DNA from: Candidatus Gastranaerophilales bacterium | Lineage (GTDB): Bacteria; Cyanobacteriota; Vampirovibrionia; Gastranaerophilales; Gastranaerophilaceae | NCBI GenBank assembly: GCA_944323585.1 | Contig: CALUTA010000001.1 | Location: forward strand, 1 to 30,057 | Direction of reading: 5' to 3' | DNA: 30,057 nucleotides | Part shown: in pieces, positions 22,374 to 30,057 of the stretch | Layout: every line of letters begins with the position of its first letter | How positions within the stretch are numbered: the stretch's first letter is position 1 | Position numbers and translations under genes: made by a program | The notes under the pieces: model-generated | Database searches by the model: none | Told to the model about the DNA's origin: nothing | What the model saw: the letters and a program-made list of their open reading frames with translations, nothing else

Positions 22374-23421
22374 TTGCCTCCGGATTCGGGTCTGATTTTT
22401 CGTTAATCGGTTTTATATAAAGTTCATCAATTAAAACGCATATGGTTGAAGCAATGGCAGGCGAAAGTAGTACTCCAAGAAATCCTAAAAATTGTTCGCA
22501 GACAAATAATGCCAGAAATATTGTTAACGGGTGAAGTTTCATAAACTTTCCGAACAAAAGCGGTCTTACAACAATATTTGAAGCCTGTTGGATAAGGAAA
22601 AAAGTGACAAGTAGCAAAATCAACTTGACAATTCCTACCGGATATGCAACCAAAAGAATTATAACAAGCGCAATTGTAGGCCCTAAAACAGGAACAATGT
22701 CCATTAAACCTGTAATTAACCCGAGAAGAAGCGGGTAGTCAACACCAAGAATAATAAGTACCAGCATCTGCAACAAACCTATTGCAATCATGGAAAGAAC
22801 CTGTGCCCTTACGTATCCGCCGACTTTGCTGCTTATTGTATTAAATATATCCGAAGCTCGTTTCTTAAGATTTTGCGGGAATAGTTCTTGAAACTTGTCA
22901 ATTAAGTATTCTTTGTCAACAAGCAGATAAAATATAATCATACCAATGGCGACAGTAACAACAAAAAACTGAAATACACCTATTGTTATATTCCACGACT
23001 GACTAAAAACACTGTGTGCAAAATCAGGATTTGTATCCAGAATAGAACTAAAATTAACAAGATCCGCAATCTTGTGCCCGTAAATTTTTAATGTTGTTAC
23101 ATAATTTGCTGCATCAATTATTTTGTCAGGGAATACCTGAATAAACGTTTTTATTTCCTTATAAGCAATTGCAATAATCGGAGCAAACAATGCAAATAAG
23201 GCCAGCAGGCCGCCAAAAACAGTAATCACAGCAGCAAGCGTACGATTATTTTTTAATTTTGTCTGCAATTTTTCAACAAAAGGATCCATAGCACAGGCGA
23301 TTACATATGCTGCAAAAAACAACATTACAATTCCTGTTATTTTGGGCAGAATTAGCAGCAAAATTACTATCCCAGCAATAAAAGCTATATTTTTAACGGA
23401 AAAAAAACGCGCTGATATCAT
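22366..23421 (-). CDS. AI-2E family (PerM/YtvI-like) membrane permease
   Basis: 351 residues with about seven or eight hydrophobic segments. The family order is clear: an N-terminal pair of helices, AYVIACAMDPFVEKLQTKLK, a soluble loop (about 85-145), then LLQMLVLIILGVDYPLLLGL, ITGLMDIVPVLGPTIALVII, and the C-terminal LHPLTIFLALFVCEQFLGFL. The domain name comes from E. coli TqsA, but most members do not move AI-2; Na+/H+ exchange and other roles have been shown. Substrate is therefore open. A weak GAAAGG precedes the ATG. It overlaps the radical SAM gene by 8 bases. Confidence 0.92.
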   Translation of the reverse strand: MISARFFSVKNIAFIAGIVILLLILPKITGIVMLFFAAYVIACAMDPFVEKLQTKLKNNRTLAAVITVFGGLLALFALFAPIIAIAYKEIKTFIQVFPDKIIDAANYVTTLKIYGHKIADLVNFSSILDTNPDFAHSVFSQSWNITIGVFQFFVVTVAIGMIIFYLLVDKEYLIDKFQELFPQNLKKRASDIFNTISSKVGGYVRAQVLSMIAIGLLQMLVLIILGVDYPLLLGLITGLMDIVPVLGPTIALVIILLVAYPVGIVKLILLLVTFFLIQQASNIVVRPLLFGKFMKLHPLTIFLALFVCEQFLGFLGVLLSPAIASTICVLIDELYIKPINEKSDPNPEANE

Positions 23422-23537
23422 ATAAATTTAATACCTTTCAAGCAAACTAAAATACCTGATAAGTTTAACAGCAAAAGGATTTTTTTGCAATTCCGTTACA
23501 GAATGAAACAAATTATCAGTTTAGAAAAAAGATAAAT

Positions 23538-23567
23538 GTAAATATTTGTAAATTTTTGTAAAAAAAG
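23538..23567 (+). repeat. Three tandem 10-bp GTAAA units
   Basis: GTAAATATTT, GTAAATTTTT and GTAAAAAAAG follow one another with an exact 10-base period, about one helical turn, 75 bases before the gene at 23643. Phased A/T tracts of this kind tend to bend DNA or carry stacked regulator sites. Confidence 0.5.
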
Positions 23568-23642
23568 CAGGCAAAAAAGTAAATTCAGAACAAAATATAT
23601 ACTTTATATATTTAACGAGGACTAAAAGAATAGAGGTTCAAG

Positions 23643-24161
23643 ATGGGTTTCCTAACCGGCGCATACTTAAAAATGACAACAGCGCGAATGCGGATTCAGC
23701 TCCAGCATGAGTTGACCTCCATTATGTCGCAGATGAACCGGGTGACCAAACAGATTGGTCAAGCCGAAAAGATGCTCACGGCTCAACAAAGAAACGGTGA
23801 TATGATGTTGAGGCAGCAGACTATGCAGTCGGTTTTTGGAGGGGCAAATTTTGCTGGATTTGATCCCAGCAACCCTGCAAGTTTGACAGGTGTAGATGCA
23901 CAAAAACTTCAAAGCTTTAGTGTATTGCAACAGGAAGCAAATTACAGATATGCAAACGCACAATCTGTCTGGGCAAACTATTTTGAAATGGTTAAAGAGG
24001 CACAGCTTGAGCCGTTAAAAGCTTTAGAAGAGAACCTTGCGGTAAGAAAAGCAAACATTGAATCAAGGTTGAACTTGCTCAAAGGTCAGGAAGAAGCCGC
24101 ACAGAATATGGAAAAATCTTCTCAGCAAGACTTCGTTCCCCAGTATACGGGCGGTCAATAA
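23643..24161 (+). CDS. Gln/Met-rich coiled-coil protein, unknown function
   Basis: 172 residues; GAGGTTC ribosome site 8 bases before the ATG. There is no signal peptide or membrane segment. Residues 10-62 and 105-155 are amphipathic helices with many Gln and Met (RIQLQHELTSIMSQMNRVTK; LKALEENLAVRKANIESRLN), joined by a Gly/Pro/Phe loop (SVFGGANFAGFDPSNPASLT). The helix-loop-helix layout is like filament subunits or cytoskeletal or secretion substrates, but no family is recognised. The first 70 codons use far more G/C-ending codons (CTC, CGG, ACC, TCC, CAG) than neighbouring genes. A strong terminator follows. Confidence 0.78.
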   Translation: MGFLTGAYLKMTTARMRIQLQHELTSIMSQMNRVTKQIGQAEKMLTAQQRNGDMMLRQQTMQSVFGGANFAGFDPSNPASLTGVDAQKLQSFSVLQQEANYRYANAQSVWANYFEMVKEAQLEPLKALEENLAVRKANIESRLNLLKGQEEAAQNMEKSSQQDFVPQYTGGQ

Positions 24162-24170
24162 TAAAAATTT

Positions 24171-24201
24171 AGCCCCCTTGCAATTGCAAGGGGGCTTTTT
24201 T
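24171..24201. terminator. Strong intrinsic terminator
   Basis: A perfect 13-bp inverted repeat, AGCCCCCTTGCAA (24171-24183) and TTGCAAGGGGGCT (24184-24196), runs into six T. It lies between the plus-strand coiled-coil gene and the minus-strand ferredoxin gene and can serve both, since an AT-rich stretch is on the other side too. Confidence 0.92.
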
Positions 24202-24214
24202 AATGCATATATTT

Positions 24215-24403
24215 CTACCATTCGTCAATACTAATTGCACCCACCGGACAATTTATTGCCGCATCAAGACACTGTTCTTCATGACCTGATATCTTTGCTT
24301 GATTCGGTATTGATGAATTTTTATAAATTTCGAATACTTCAGGGCTTAGCTGCACACATGTACCGCATCCTATACAGTCATTTGAAACGCTTATCCACAT
24401 CAT
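24215..24403 (-). CDS. Small [4Fe-4S] ferredoxin
   Basis: 62 residues. Ligands C10-x2-C13-x2-C16 (CIGCGTC) and C52-Pro (NCPVGAIS) make a single [4Fe-4S] cluster, as in Thermotoga and Desulfovibrio single-cluster ferredoxins. C45 is extra and has no obvious disulfide partner. It carries electrons at low potential in the cytoplasm. The gene is 47 bases downstream of thrB on the same strand, without a terminator, and lacks a clear ribosome site. It likely shares the thrB transcript. The two methionines at the start make the exact first residue uncertain. Confidence 0.92.
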   Translation of the reverse strand: MMWISVSNDCIGCGTCVQLSPEVFEIYKNSSIPNQAKISGHEEQCLDAAINCPVGAISIDEW

Positions 24404-24450
24404 ATTGTCAGTATTACAGATTTTTGATGCAGATACATCACCGTTTAGAC

Positions 24451-25395
24451 TTAATCAATTTTTATTATTTCAGCGCCCTTTTCTTCGACAGGAAGTGTGT
24501 AAATATCAGCTTTAACATTCAAATCCGCCCAGGTTTCCCTTACAATTGATTGAATTTTGTCAAGGTTATTTTTTTCACTGATTACAAGAATTGAAGGCCC
24601 TGCACCACTCAAGACACAGCCTAAAACATTATCTTCATGCTTTAAATTCTCAATAATTTTTTCAAGCCCCGGAACAAGCTTCATTCTATAAGGCTGGTGC
24701 AGCTTATCTTTCAAAGCAAGCTTCATAAGTGCAGAATCTCTTGTATGAATTGCGTGAACAAACATACCCAATCGCTTTGCATTAAACACAGCATCGGCCA
24801 TGGGGACTTCCTTGGGCAGAACCGACCGTGATATATCAGTTGCAAGTTCATACTCCGGCACACAAACTGTTATAGTCCATTCTTTCGGCCAATCAAGTTT
24901 TCTATATATAATGCTTCCGTCTTCTTCGCTTGATGTTAACACCAAGCCACCTACAATAGCGGGCGTAACATTATCCGGATGCCCCTCAACTTCTGTTGCA
25001 ATTGATAACAACGCCGCTTCATCCGCAGGCCTGCCCAAAAGTTCATTTGCAGCCAGAAGCCCGCCTACAATTACAGATGCACTGCTGCCCAAACCTCTTG
25101 CAATTGGAATTTGCGAATGAACAGTAATCTTCAATTCGCTTGGAGTTTGCCCGATAGAATTGTATAAAAGCTCAACCGCTTTATATATAATACTGTTTTC
25201 ATCCATTGGGATGTGTTCTAAGGATAATTCATCGGTTTTATCATCATCTGCTATTACATTAATCTCAACACCGGTGCCCGGAAGAACTGTTTCTTCAATT
25301 GTAATTGTGTTGTAAATAGGCAGAGCCATTCCCATACAATCAAAGCCTGGACCAAGATTTGCCGTTGTTGCCGGTACTTTTACGCTTACTTTCAT
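24451..25395 (-). CDS. thrB: Homoserine kinase
   Basis: 314 residues, GHMP kinase family. VPATTANLGPGFDCMGMAL (7-25), the ATP-binding PIARGLGSSAS (97-107), EVEGHPDNVTPAIVGG, and GCVLSGAGPSILVI near the end are diagnostic of ThrB. It phosphorylates homoserine with ATP, the step before threonine synthase. Ribosome site AGAGGAAAT is just before the ATG, with a promoter at 25451-25422. The ferredoxin gene downstream is an unusual companion, since thrC is normally the neighbour. Confidence 0.96.
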   Translation of the reverse strand: MKVSVKVPATTANLGPGFDCMGMALPIYNTITIEETVLPGTGVEINVIADDDKTDELSLEHIPMDENSIIYKAVELLYNSIGQTPSELKITVHSQIPIARGLGSSASVIVGGLLAANELLGRPADEAALLSIATEVEGHPDNVTPAIVGGLVLTSSEEDGSIIYRKLDWPKEWTITVCVPEYELATDISRSVLPKEVPMADAVFNAKRLGMFVHAIHTRDSALMKLALKDKLHQPYRMKLVPGLEKIIENLKHEDNVLGCVLSGAGPSILVISEKNNLDKIQSIVRETWADLNVKADIYTLPVEEKGAEIIKID

Positions 25396-25421
25396 ATTTC
25401 CTCTTTTAATTTACTATGTAT

Positions 25422-25451
25422 ATGATACCACAAAGAGATTTTTTTCATCAA
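25422..25451 (-). promoter_or_regulatory. Promoter for thrB
   Basis: On the minus strand TTGATG (25451-25446), 18-base spacer, TATCAT (25427-25422). The leader is about 20 bases and includes the ribosome site. Confidence 0.55.
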
Positions 25452-25484
25452 TTTGAAGCTGAAATATTGCGTTTTTTAAAGAAT

Positions 25485-25512
25485 TTGAATTGAAGAAAAA
25501 GGCCTGTATAAT
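25485..25512 (+). promoter_or_regulatory. Promoter for the MnmC-like gene, apparently leaderless
   Basis: TTGAAT at 25485-25490, spacing 16, TATAAT at 25507-25512. Transcription would start at about 25519, the A of the ATG. No ribosome site is present. Confidence 0.55.
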
Positions 25513-25518
25513 AGCAGT

Positions 25519-26976
25519 ATGTACGAACTACATCCTTATTTTACAAACGACGGATCTGTCGGACTTTTTAGCCCTGAAGCGGATGATATCTACCATTCTA
25601 CATACGGTGCACTCTCAGAGGCTTATGAAAAATTTGTACTTCCTGCCAATTTAGAAAACTTTTTTGCAAACAATTCAGAAATTAAAGTTCTGGATATCTG
25701 CTACGGAATCGGATACAACACGAAAAGTTTTTTAAATTTTTTAATTGATAAAAAAATTTTAAATATAAAAATAAAAAATAAAAATTTTTCAAATAAAATT
25801 TTTGAAAAATTTTCAAAAAAAATATTTTATAAAAAACAAAATATCGATTCGATACATACTGATAATATCTCTAAAACAATAAATAGCGAAACAATAGATA
25901 TCTATAAAATTATTACTAACGACGAGATATATTCTGATAATAATTTCATCATTAAAAATAAACTTGAAATATCCCCTGATAAAAATACTAACGCCTCGAT
26001 ATATTCAAATAATGTTTCAGGCTTAAATTCCACATGCTCGCACTTAAACAAGAAAATTTTTATTAAGGCAATTGATACTGATAAAAATTTATTTTATCTT
26101 TCACCATTTTTCAGACAGGGAAATAAAAGCGATAAAAAATATAATAAACTTGATTTCAATTACGAAAAAATTTCAAAACTCCTAAACAATGATTTTTCGC
26201 ACAAATACAAACTAAATCCTGAAGTCAATTTAATAATATTAAAAAACATTGTTGAAAAAATACCTGAAATATTTGAGGATTTTGATTTTTTAAATATTCT
26301 AAAATCCCGCAAATATTCACCATTTTTTGACCGCAAAATTAAGGCACTTTTTTGGGGCATAAAATATGAAAGAGGTATTTATAGACCTCCGGAAGCTTTA
26401 GGCGCCTTCTTACATAATATATATTATAAGTATATTTCAATACGTTATAAAAAGGCACTGAATAGTCTGATATTAAACGATTTTATTTTTGAACCTTCCA
26501 TTGAGGATGCAAGAACTTCTCTTAAACGAGATGAAAATATATACAATTTTATCTTTCTTGATGCTTTTACCCCTGCAAAATGTCCTGCACTCTGGTCGCT
26601 CGAATTTTTCAAGCTGCTTTTCGACCATCTTGATAACAACGGAATGATTTTAACTTATTCAAATTCTTCTGCCGTCAGAAACGCAATGATTAATGCGGGT
26701 TTCTCTGTCGGAAAAATTTATAATCCGGAAATTGACAAATTCACGGGCACGATTGCAGTAAAAAATAAATCGCTTATAAAATATGAACTCTCAGAATACG
26801 ATTTAGGGCTTATAAATTCACGTGCAGGTATATTTTATCGTGACGAAAATTTAAACCTTCCTAATGAGGCAATAATCGAGGCTCATAAAAAAGAGATTGC
26901 TTTAAGCGACAAAATATCAAGTTCGGCATTTATTAAAAATTATAAGAAGCAAAATAAAGAGATTAATCAAAAATAA
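25519..26976 (+). CDS. MnmC-like SAM-dependent tRNA methyltransferase domain protein with low-complexity insertion
   Basis: 485 residues, against about 230-300 for the methyltransferase part of MnmC. Conserved pieces: DIYHSTYGALSEAYEKFVLP (23-42), motif I VLDICYGIGYNTKSF (57-71), a motif II-like IKAIDTDKNLFYLSPFF (182-198), EDARTSL (329-335), FIFLDAFTPAKCPALWS (344-360) and MILTYSNSSAVRNAMINAGF. These are the DUF752/MnmC2 signatures for methylating a wobble-uridine side chain in tRNA. Residues 74-180 between motifs I and II are Lys/Asn/Ile/Ser low complexity. The FAD oxidase half of MnmC is absent. A promoter with TATAAT at 25507 suggests a leaderless message. Methyl acceptor here is inferred. 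Confidence 0.82.
   Translation: MYELHPYFTNDGSVGLFSPEADDIYHSTYGALSEAYEKFVLPANLENFFANNSEIKVLDICYGIGYNTKSFLNFLIDKKILNIKIKNKNFSNKIFEKFSKKIFYKKQNIDSIHTDNISKTINSETIDIYKIITNDEIYSDNNFIIKNKLEISPDKNTNASIYSNNVSGLNSTCSHLNKKIFIKAIDTDKNLFYLSPFFRQGNKSDKKYNKLDFNYEKISKLLNNDFSHKYKLNPEVNLIILKNIVEKIPEIFEDFDFLNILKSRKYSPFFDRKIKALFWGIKYERGIYRPPEALGAFLHNIYYKYISIRYKKALNSLILNDFIFEPSIEDARTSLKRDENIYNFIFLDAFTPAKCPALWSLEFFKLLFDHLDNNGMILTYSNSSAVRNAMINAGFSVGKIYNPEIDKFTGTIAVKNKSLIKYELSEYDLGLINSRAGIFYRDENLNLPNEAIIEAHKKEIALSDKISSSAFIKNYKKQNKEINQK
25735..26060 (+). other. Extremely AT-rich in-frame insertion inside the methyltransferase gene
   Basis: This stretch encodes about 107 residues dominated by Lys, Asn, Ile, Ser and Asp between methyltransferase motifs I and II. 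Long A and T runs (for example 25783-25830) make it the most AT-rich segment of the window. The frame stays open across it, so it is an insertion or expansion, not a break. Confidence 0.6.
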
Positions 26977-27065
26977 ATACCCTTAATTTTATTTGAATAT
27001 AACTAACAGATATAATGATTTGCTTAATATTTTAATGCCCAACATCTTTAATATTACTTAAATTT

Positions 27066-27094
27066 TTGCTTTATTTGAACAAGAATTGTATAAT
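27066..27094 (+). promoter_or_regulatory. Promoter for the FAD oxidoreductase gene, apparently leaderless
   Basis: TTGCTT at 27066-27071, spacing 17, TATAAT at 27089-27094. The start would fall at about 27101, which is the ATG. No ribosome site precedes the gene. Confidence 0.5.
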
Positions 27095-27100
27095 TGAGAA

Positions 27101-28402
27101 ATGGAAAAATATGACGTTGTAGTAATCGGAGGAGGAACAGCGGGATGCGCAACAGCTTACACTGCTGGGCTTGCCGGACTTAAAGTTCTTCTTATTGAAA
27201 AAAATATTCATCTTGGCGGAACAATTACTTCTGCACTTGTTGTTCCTGCAATGAAATGCGGTGAACATCAGATAAATACGGAATTTTATGAGGCTCTTGT
27301 TACGGAATTAAAGTCTATTGGCGGTCAGGCGACATACGAGAATAATGAGGGCTGGTTCAATCCGGAACTTACTAAAATTGCACTGGACAATCTTATGCGG
27401 AAAGCTGCTGTGGAAGTATTTTTTGATACGCATATTCAAGATGTAAGCATTGTTAACAGAAAGATAAAAAGTGTAAAAATTTCAAAAGAAATCTTATCAG
27501 TATATAACGAAACGCTAGAAAAAGACAATAAAGATTTATCGGTATGTATCGGAGCGAAGTATTTTGTAGACGCGACAGGAAATTGTGAACTCGGAAAACT
27601 TTGTCATTGCAATTTTTTAGAACAAAAAAACGAACAACAGCCGGTAAGTTTAAGATTTTTGATGGGTGGTGTTGATGTTCCGCATTTTGCAAAGTGGCTT
27701 GAGGAGTATGACAAAGACAGAAATGTAACAACTGTTGAAGATATAGACGGCTTTATCCATCTTTCTACGGCATATACATGGGATAAGGATAAAAAATGGG
27801 CTTTGGCCCCTTTATTTGAGGACGCTGTAAAGAAAAAAATCCTCAAAAACCACGACAGGAACTATTTTCAGATATTTACCGTCGCCGGAATGCCTACTCA
27901 TATTGCTTTTAACTGCCCTCGTATTATTGATTACACAGACACTCTGCAGGTTAAAAACATGTCAAAAGCCTTACTGTTAGCCAGACAGAGCATATTCAGG
28001 CTTGCTAATTTTTGCAGAATTTATTTTCCCGGATTTGAAAATGCTTATATTTCAAACATAGCCGATATGCTTGGCATAAGGGTCTCAAGGAGAATTAAGG
28101 GGAAATACATATATACCGCAGAAGACATTAAAAACGGCAAGGAATTTGAACATCCGGTGCTTATTTCAAACTACCCGATTGATGTTCACAGCAATGAAAA
28201 AGACAAATCAACGCTTCAAATAGTTAAAGATTATCAGGTGCCTATTGAAAGTCTAATGTCAGCAGACATTGATAATTTATATGTTGCCGGACGCTGTATT
28301 TCAACGGATTTTATGGCACAGGGGGCTATTAGAGTTCAGGCAAACTGTTTTTCCATGGGAGTGGGATTAGGCAAGTATTTTGCAGGGCTGGAAAAATCTT
28401 AA
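27101..28402 (+). CDS. FAD-dependent oxidoreductase (FAD_oxidored family)
   Basis: 433 residues, cytoplasmic. An N-terminal dinucleotide fold, VVVIGGGTAGCATAYTAGLA (5-24), with KVLLIEKNIHLGGT, binds FAD. YFVDATGNCELGKL and the C-terminal NLYVAGRCISTDFMAQGAIR with the GVGLG helix are typical of the FAD_oxidored (PF12831-like) group, which includes many unassigned enzymes, some in glycan or sugar metabolism. The substrate cannot be named. Its last four bases overlap the convergent CoADR-like gene (28399-28402). Confidence 0.9.
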   Translation: MEKYDVVVIGGGTAGCATAYTAGLAGLKVLLIEKNIHLGGTITSALVVPAMKCGEHQINTEFYEALVTELKSIGGQATYENNEGWFNPELTKIALDNLMRKAAVEVFFDTHIQDVSIVNRKIKSVKISKEILSVYNETLEKDNKDLSVCIGAKYFVDATGNCELGKLCHCNFLEQKNEQQPVSLRFLMGGVDVPHFAKWLEEYDKDRNVTTVEDIDGFIHLSTAYTWDKDKKWALAPLFEDAVKKKILKNHDRNYFQIFTVAGMPTHIAFNCPRIIDYTDTLQVKNMSKALLLARQSIFRLANFCRIYFPGFENAYISNIADMLGIRVSRRIKGKYIYTAEDIKNGKEFEHPVLISNYPIDVHSNEKDKSTLQIVKDYQVPIESLMSADIDNLYVAGRCISTDFMAQGAIRVQANCFSMGVGLGKYFAGLEKS

Positions 28403-29766
28403 ATAGACTTTGAGCCTTCAAGTTTTTCAACAAGAAGCTGTGCAGCATTAAGAAGCGGATCAATTGTCGGAGAAAAGGGAGGCGCATAAGTCAAATCATT
28501 CTTAAAAAATTCTTCTGCCGTAAGCCCGGCTAAAAGCGCTGAAGTCACTGTATTAACTCTTTTGTCTGCATCTCCGGCCCCAACCCCCTGACAGCCGAGA
28601 AGTTTTCCTGTATTTTTGTCGGCAACAAGCTTAAGAGTGATATTATTCACATCAGGCATATACCCGACTTTGTCAGTTTTTGTGACAGTCACCGAAACTG
28701 TTTCTACCCCCAGCGAAGCCGCTTTTTTCTCGGTTAATCCTGTCATAGACATGCTCAGCGAAAGACAGCGTGTAACTGATGAACCCAGCACACCATCAAA
28801 TTTTTCTTCGCCTCCGCACGCATTAATTGCGGCAATTCTCCCCTCTTTATTTGCATTTGTGCCTAACGGAAGCCATATTTTGGTATTTGTTATGATTAAA
28901 TTTTCTTCTACACAATCACCGCAGGCATAAATATCCTTTATACTCGTTTCCATTTTTTCATTTACCTTGATGGCACCAGTTTCTCCAAGCAAAATACCCG
29001 CATCCTTTGCTATTTCAATGTTTGGTTTTACCCCTGCGCAAATAACGACAAAATCAACTTCAATTTCATTGCCAGAACCTGTTCTGACAAGTTTAACCCC
29101 TTCTTTATCCCCTGAAAATTCCGTTGCCATTTCGGATGTAAGGATTTCAAAGCGGCCTGATGATGTTTCTCTAAGCTGCTCTAAGATAAGATTTGACATA
29201 TCATCATCAAAATTCTGCATAATAGTCGGGGCATATTCAATCAGAGTAACTGACACATTTTGTCTGACAAGCGCCTCTAATATTTCTATACCAATGTAAC
29301 CGCCGCCGATAATTACCGCCTTCTTTGAGTTTTCAGCTTTAGAGCGTATTGCAATACCGTCTTCAACTTTTCTTACTGTAAAAACATTGTTTAAATTGAC
29401 ATTTCTAATCTGCGGAATTACAGGTCTTGCGCCCACGGCTACTATCAATTTGTCATAATCAACAAGAAATGCCTTATTTTTCCCCAAAGACTCAACAAGC
29501 ACCTGCTTGGTATCGGGAAGAATTTTTACGGCTCTGTGCTTGAGATGAATGTGTACGTTCTCCTTCTCAAAGTCCTCTGGTGATCTGACAAGAAGCATTT
29601 CGTAATTGTCAAAGTTGCCTTCAATATAATAAGGCAGCCCGCAGGCCGAATATGATATATGAGTATCGTCAGTGTATAAATCTATCTGAGCTTCAGGAAG
29701 CATTCTTCTTGCTTTTGCAGCCGCCTTTGCCCCTGCTGCAACCCCGCCAAGTATAACAATTTTCAT
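28399..29766 (-). CDS. CoA-disulfide reductase / NADH oxidase-like flavoprotein
   Basis: 455 residues, family length. FAD fold at the start (MKIVILGGVAAGAKAAAKAR), the single redox-active C42 in SYSACGLPYYI, the NAD(P)H fold AVIIGGGYIGIEILEALVRQ, DIYACGDCVEE, and a C-terminal dimerisation domain with GADKRVN-like and LTYAPPFSP motifs. This is the CoADR/Nox group: it reduces CoA disulfide, per- or polysulfide, or oxygen to water. A sulfur or oxygen-defence role fits an anaerobe. There is no clear ribosome site before the ATG. The 47-residue protein gene lies 49 bases upstream on the same strand. Confidence 0.93.
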   Translation of the reverse strand: MKIVILGGVAAGAKAAAKARRMLPEAQIDLYTDDTHISYSACGLPYYIEGNFDNYEMLLVRSPEDFEKENVHIHLKHRAVKILPDTKQVLVESLGKNKAFLVDYDKLIVAVGARPVIPQIRNVNLNNVFTVRKVEDGIAIRSKAENSKKAVIIGGGYIGIEILEALVRQNVSVTLIEYAPTIMQNFDDDMSNLILEQLRETSSGRFEILTSEMATEFSGDKEGVKLVRTGSGNEIEVDFVVICAGVKPNIEIAKDAGILLGETGAIKVNEKMETSIKDIYACGDCVEENLIITNTKIWLPLGTNANKEGRIAAINACGGEEKFDGVLGSSVTRCLSLSMSMTGLTEKKAASLGVETVSVTVTKTDKVGYMPDVNNITLKLVADKNTGKLLGCQGVGAGDADKRVNTVTSALLAGLTAEEFFKNDLTYAPPFSPTIDPLLNAAQLLVEKLEGSKSI

Positions 29767-29815
29767 AACATTGTCATACTAATATTTTTCTCCAAGATAC
29801 ACAATATACAACCTG

Positions 29816-29959
29816 CTAGTTCAAACCGGATGTATTTAGAATCATCTCACGCATGAATTCACAGTAGCTGTCAATATCGTCCAAATCATCAATACTTTGG
29901 TCAATAAGTGTTCTGATTTCAATAATAATATTGTTGTTCTTTAAATCATCAAATTCCAT
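29816..29959 (-). CDS. Small acidic protein of 47 residues
   Basis: ATG at 29959-29957, stop TAG at 29818-29816. A GAAGGGT ribosome site lies about 8 bases upstream. The sequence is Asp/Glu/Ile-rich and helical (EFDDLKNNN; EIRTLIDQSIDDLDDIDSYC; EFMREMI), with one cysteine and strongly negative charge. No membrane segment. It is not a shadow of another gene, and 98 bases of AT-rich sequence upstream (29960-30057) hold nothing else I can name. It is probably co-transcribed with the CoADR-like gene. I do not recognise it. Confidence 0.6.
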   Translation of the reverse strand: MEFDDLKNNNIIIEIRTLIDQSIDDLDDIDSYCEFMREMILNTSGLN

Positions 29960-30057
29960 AATTAATAACCCTTCTATAACCTACATATGGAATATCGGCA
30001 AAGATTTCAAAAACCTTTAACAAAATTGGCAAGATTGTTACAAAAATATAAAATAAA

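Noticed and set aside
22366..23421. AI-2 quorum-sensing exporter
   Set aside because: The family name is historical; no LuxS or other AI-2 gene is present and many members move other substrates.
23643..24161. Flagellin-like or EspA-like subunit
   Set aside because: Helical Gln-rich layout is similar in style but no conserved flagellin termini or motif is visible.
29973..30001. TTGCCG-17-TATAGA promoter for the 47-residue gene
   Set aside because: The -10 would overlap the gene's own ribosome site, so it cannot serve that start.

Overview
The window reads as chromosomal DNA of an anaerobic, AT-rich, Gram-negative-type bacterium. The gene set (superoxide reductase, ferritin, a hybrid-cluster-protein relative, small ferredoxin, CoA-disulfide-reductase-type flavoprotein, rpsL-rpsG, many short lipid-anchor-free secreted hypotheticals) and the protein style fit the gut Vampirovibrionia/Melainabacteria (Gastranaerophilales), non-photosynthetic relatives of cyanobacteria. 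That assignment is inference from general resemblance; no 16S is present. There are no transposases, integrases, tRNAs, rRNAs or CRISPR arrays. Coding density is very high and no gene-free gap exceeds 300 bases.

Layout. 1-423: 5' part of a PLP-dependent methionine gamma-lyase-family gene (minus). 512-1982: secreted VWA protein and a possible ADP-ribosyltransferase-fold protein (plus). 1985-4630: a minus-strand pair, a membrane-anchored double-HKD phospholipase-D-like protein and a ChbG/HpnK deacetylase, divergent from a bactoprenol-type glycosyltransferase (4695-5648). 5691-6393: a small secreted Tyr/Gly-rich protein and the large-type SRP RNA. 6544-7444: overlapping superoxide reductase and ferritin genes, an oxidative-stress and iron unit. 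7586-13093: the most unusual block. It holds a membrane protein ending in a cytoplasmic FlhA/SctV-type export-platform domain, a soluble receiver-PAS-histidine kinase, a NarL-type response regulator and an exported protein with a coiled-coil tail. 13099-14690: GIY-YIG protein, a Gly-rich small protein, a membrane protein with a possible AMIN-like domain. 14703-17782: wecB, glutaredoxin, and a degenerate hybrid-cluster-protein homologue. 17834-18690: rpsL-rpsG with a long leader and no fusA. 18968-24161: anchored hypothetical, leuD, variant histidine phosphatase, B12-type radical SAM protein overlapping an AI-2E-family permease, and a Gln-rich coiled-coil protein. 24215-25395: thrB and ferredoxin. 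25519-29959: MnmC-like methyltransferase with a low-complexity insertion, FAD oxidoreductase, CoA-disulfide-reductase-like protein, and a 47-residue small protein.

How it fits together. The redox genes (superoxide reductase, ferritin, glutaredoxin, HCP relative, ferredoxin, CoADR-like enzyme) describe an anaerobe that meets occasional oxygen. Envelope genes (glycosyltransferase, wecB, ChbG-like, secreted proteins) describe surface building. Several genes keep a family fold while losing its signature residues: the FlhA-type domain without gate and chaperone-docking subdomain, the HCP relative without most cluster ligands, and the phosphatase without the RHG arginine. These are the best candidates for undescribed biology. 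Several promoters place the -10 box so close to the ATG that the transcripts would be leaderless.
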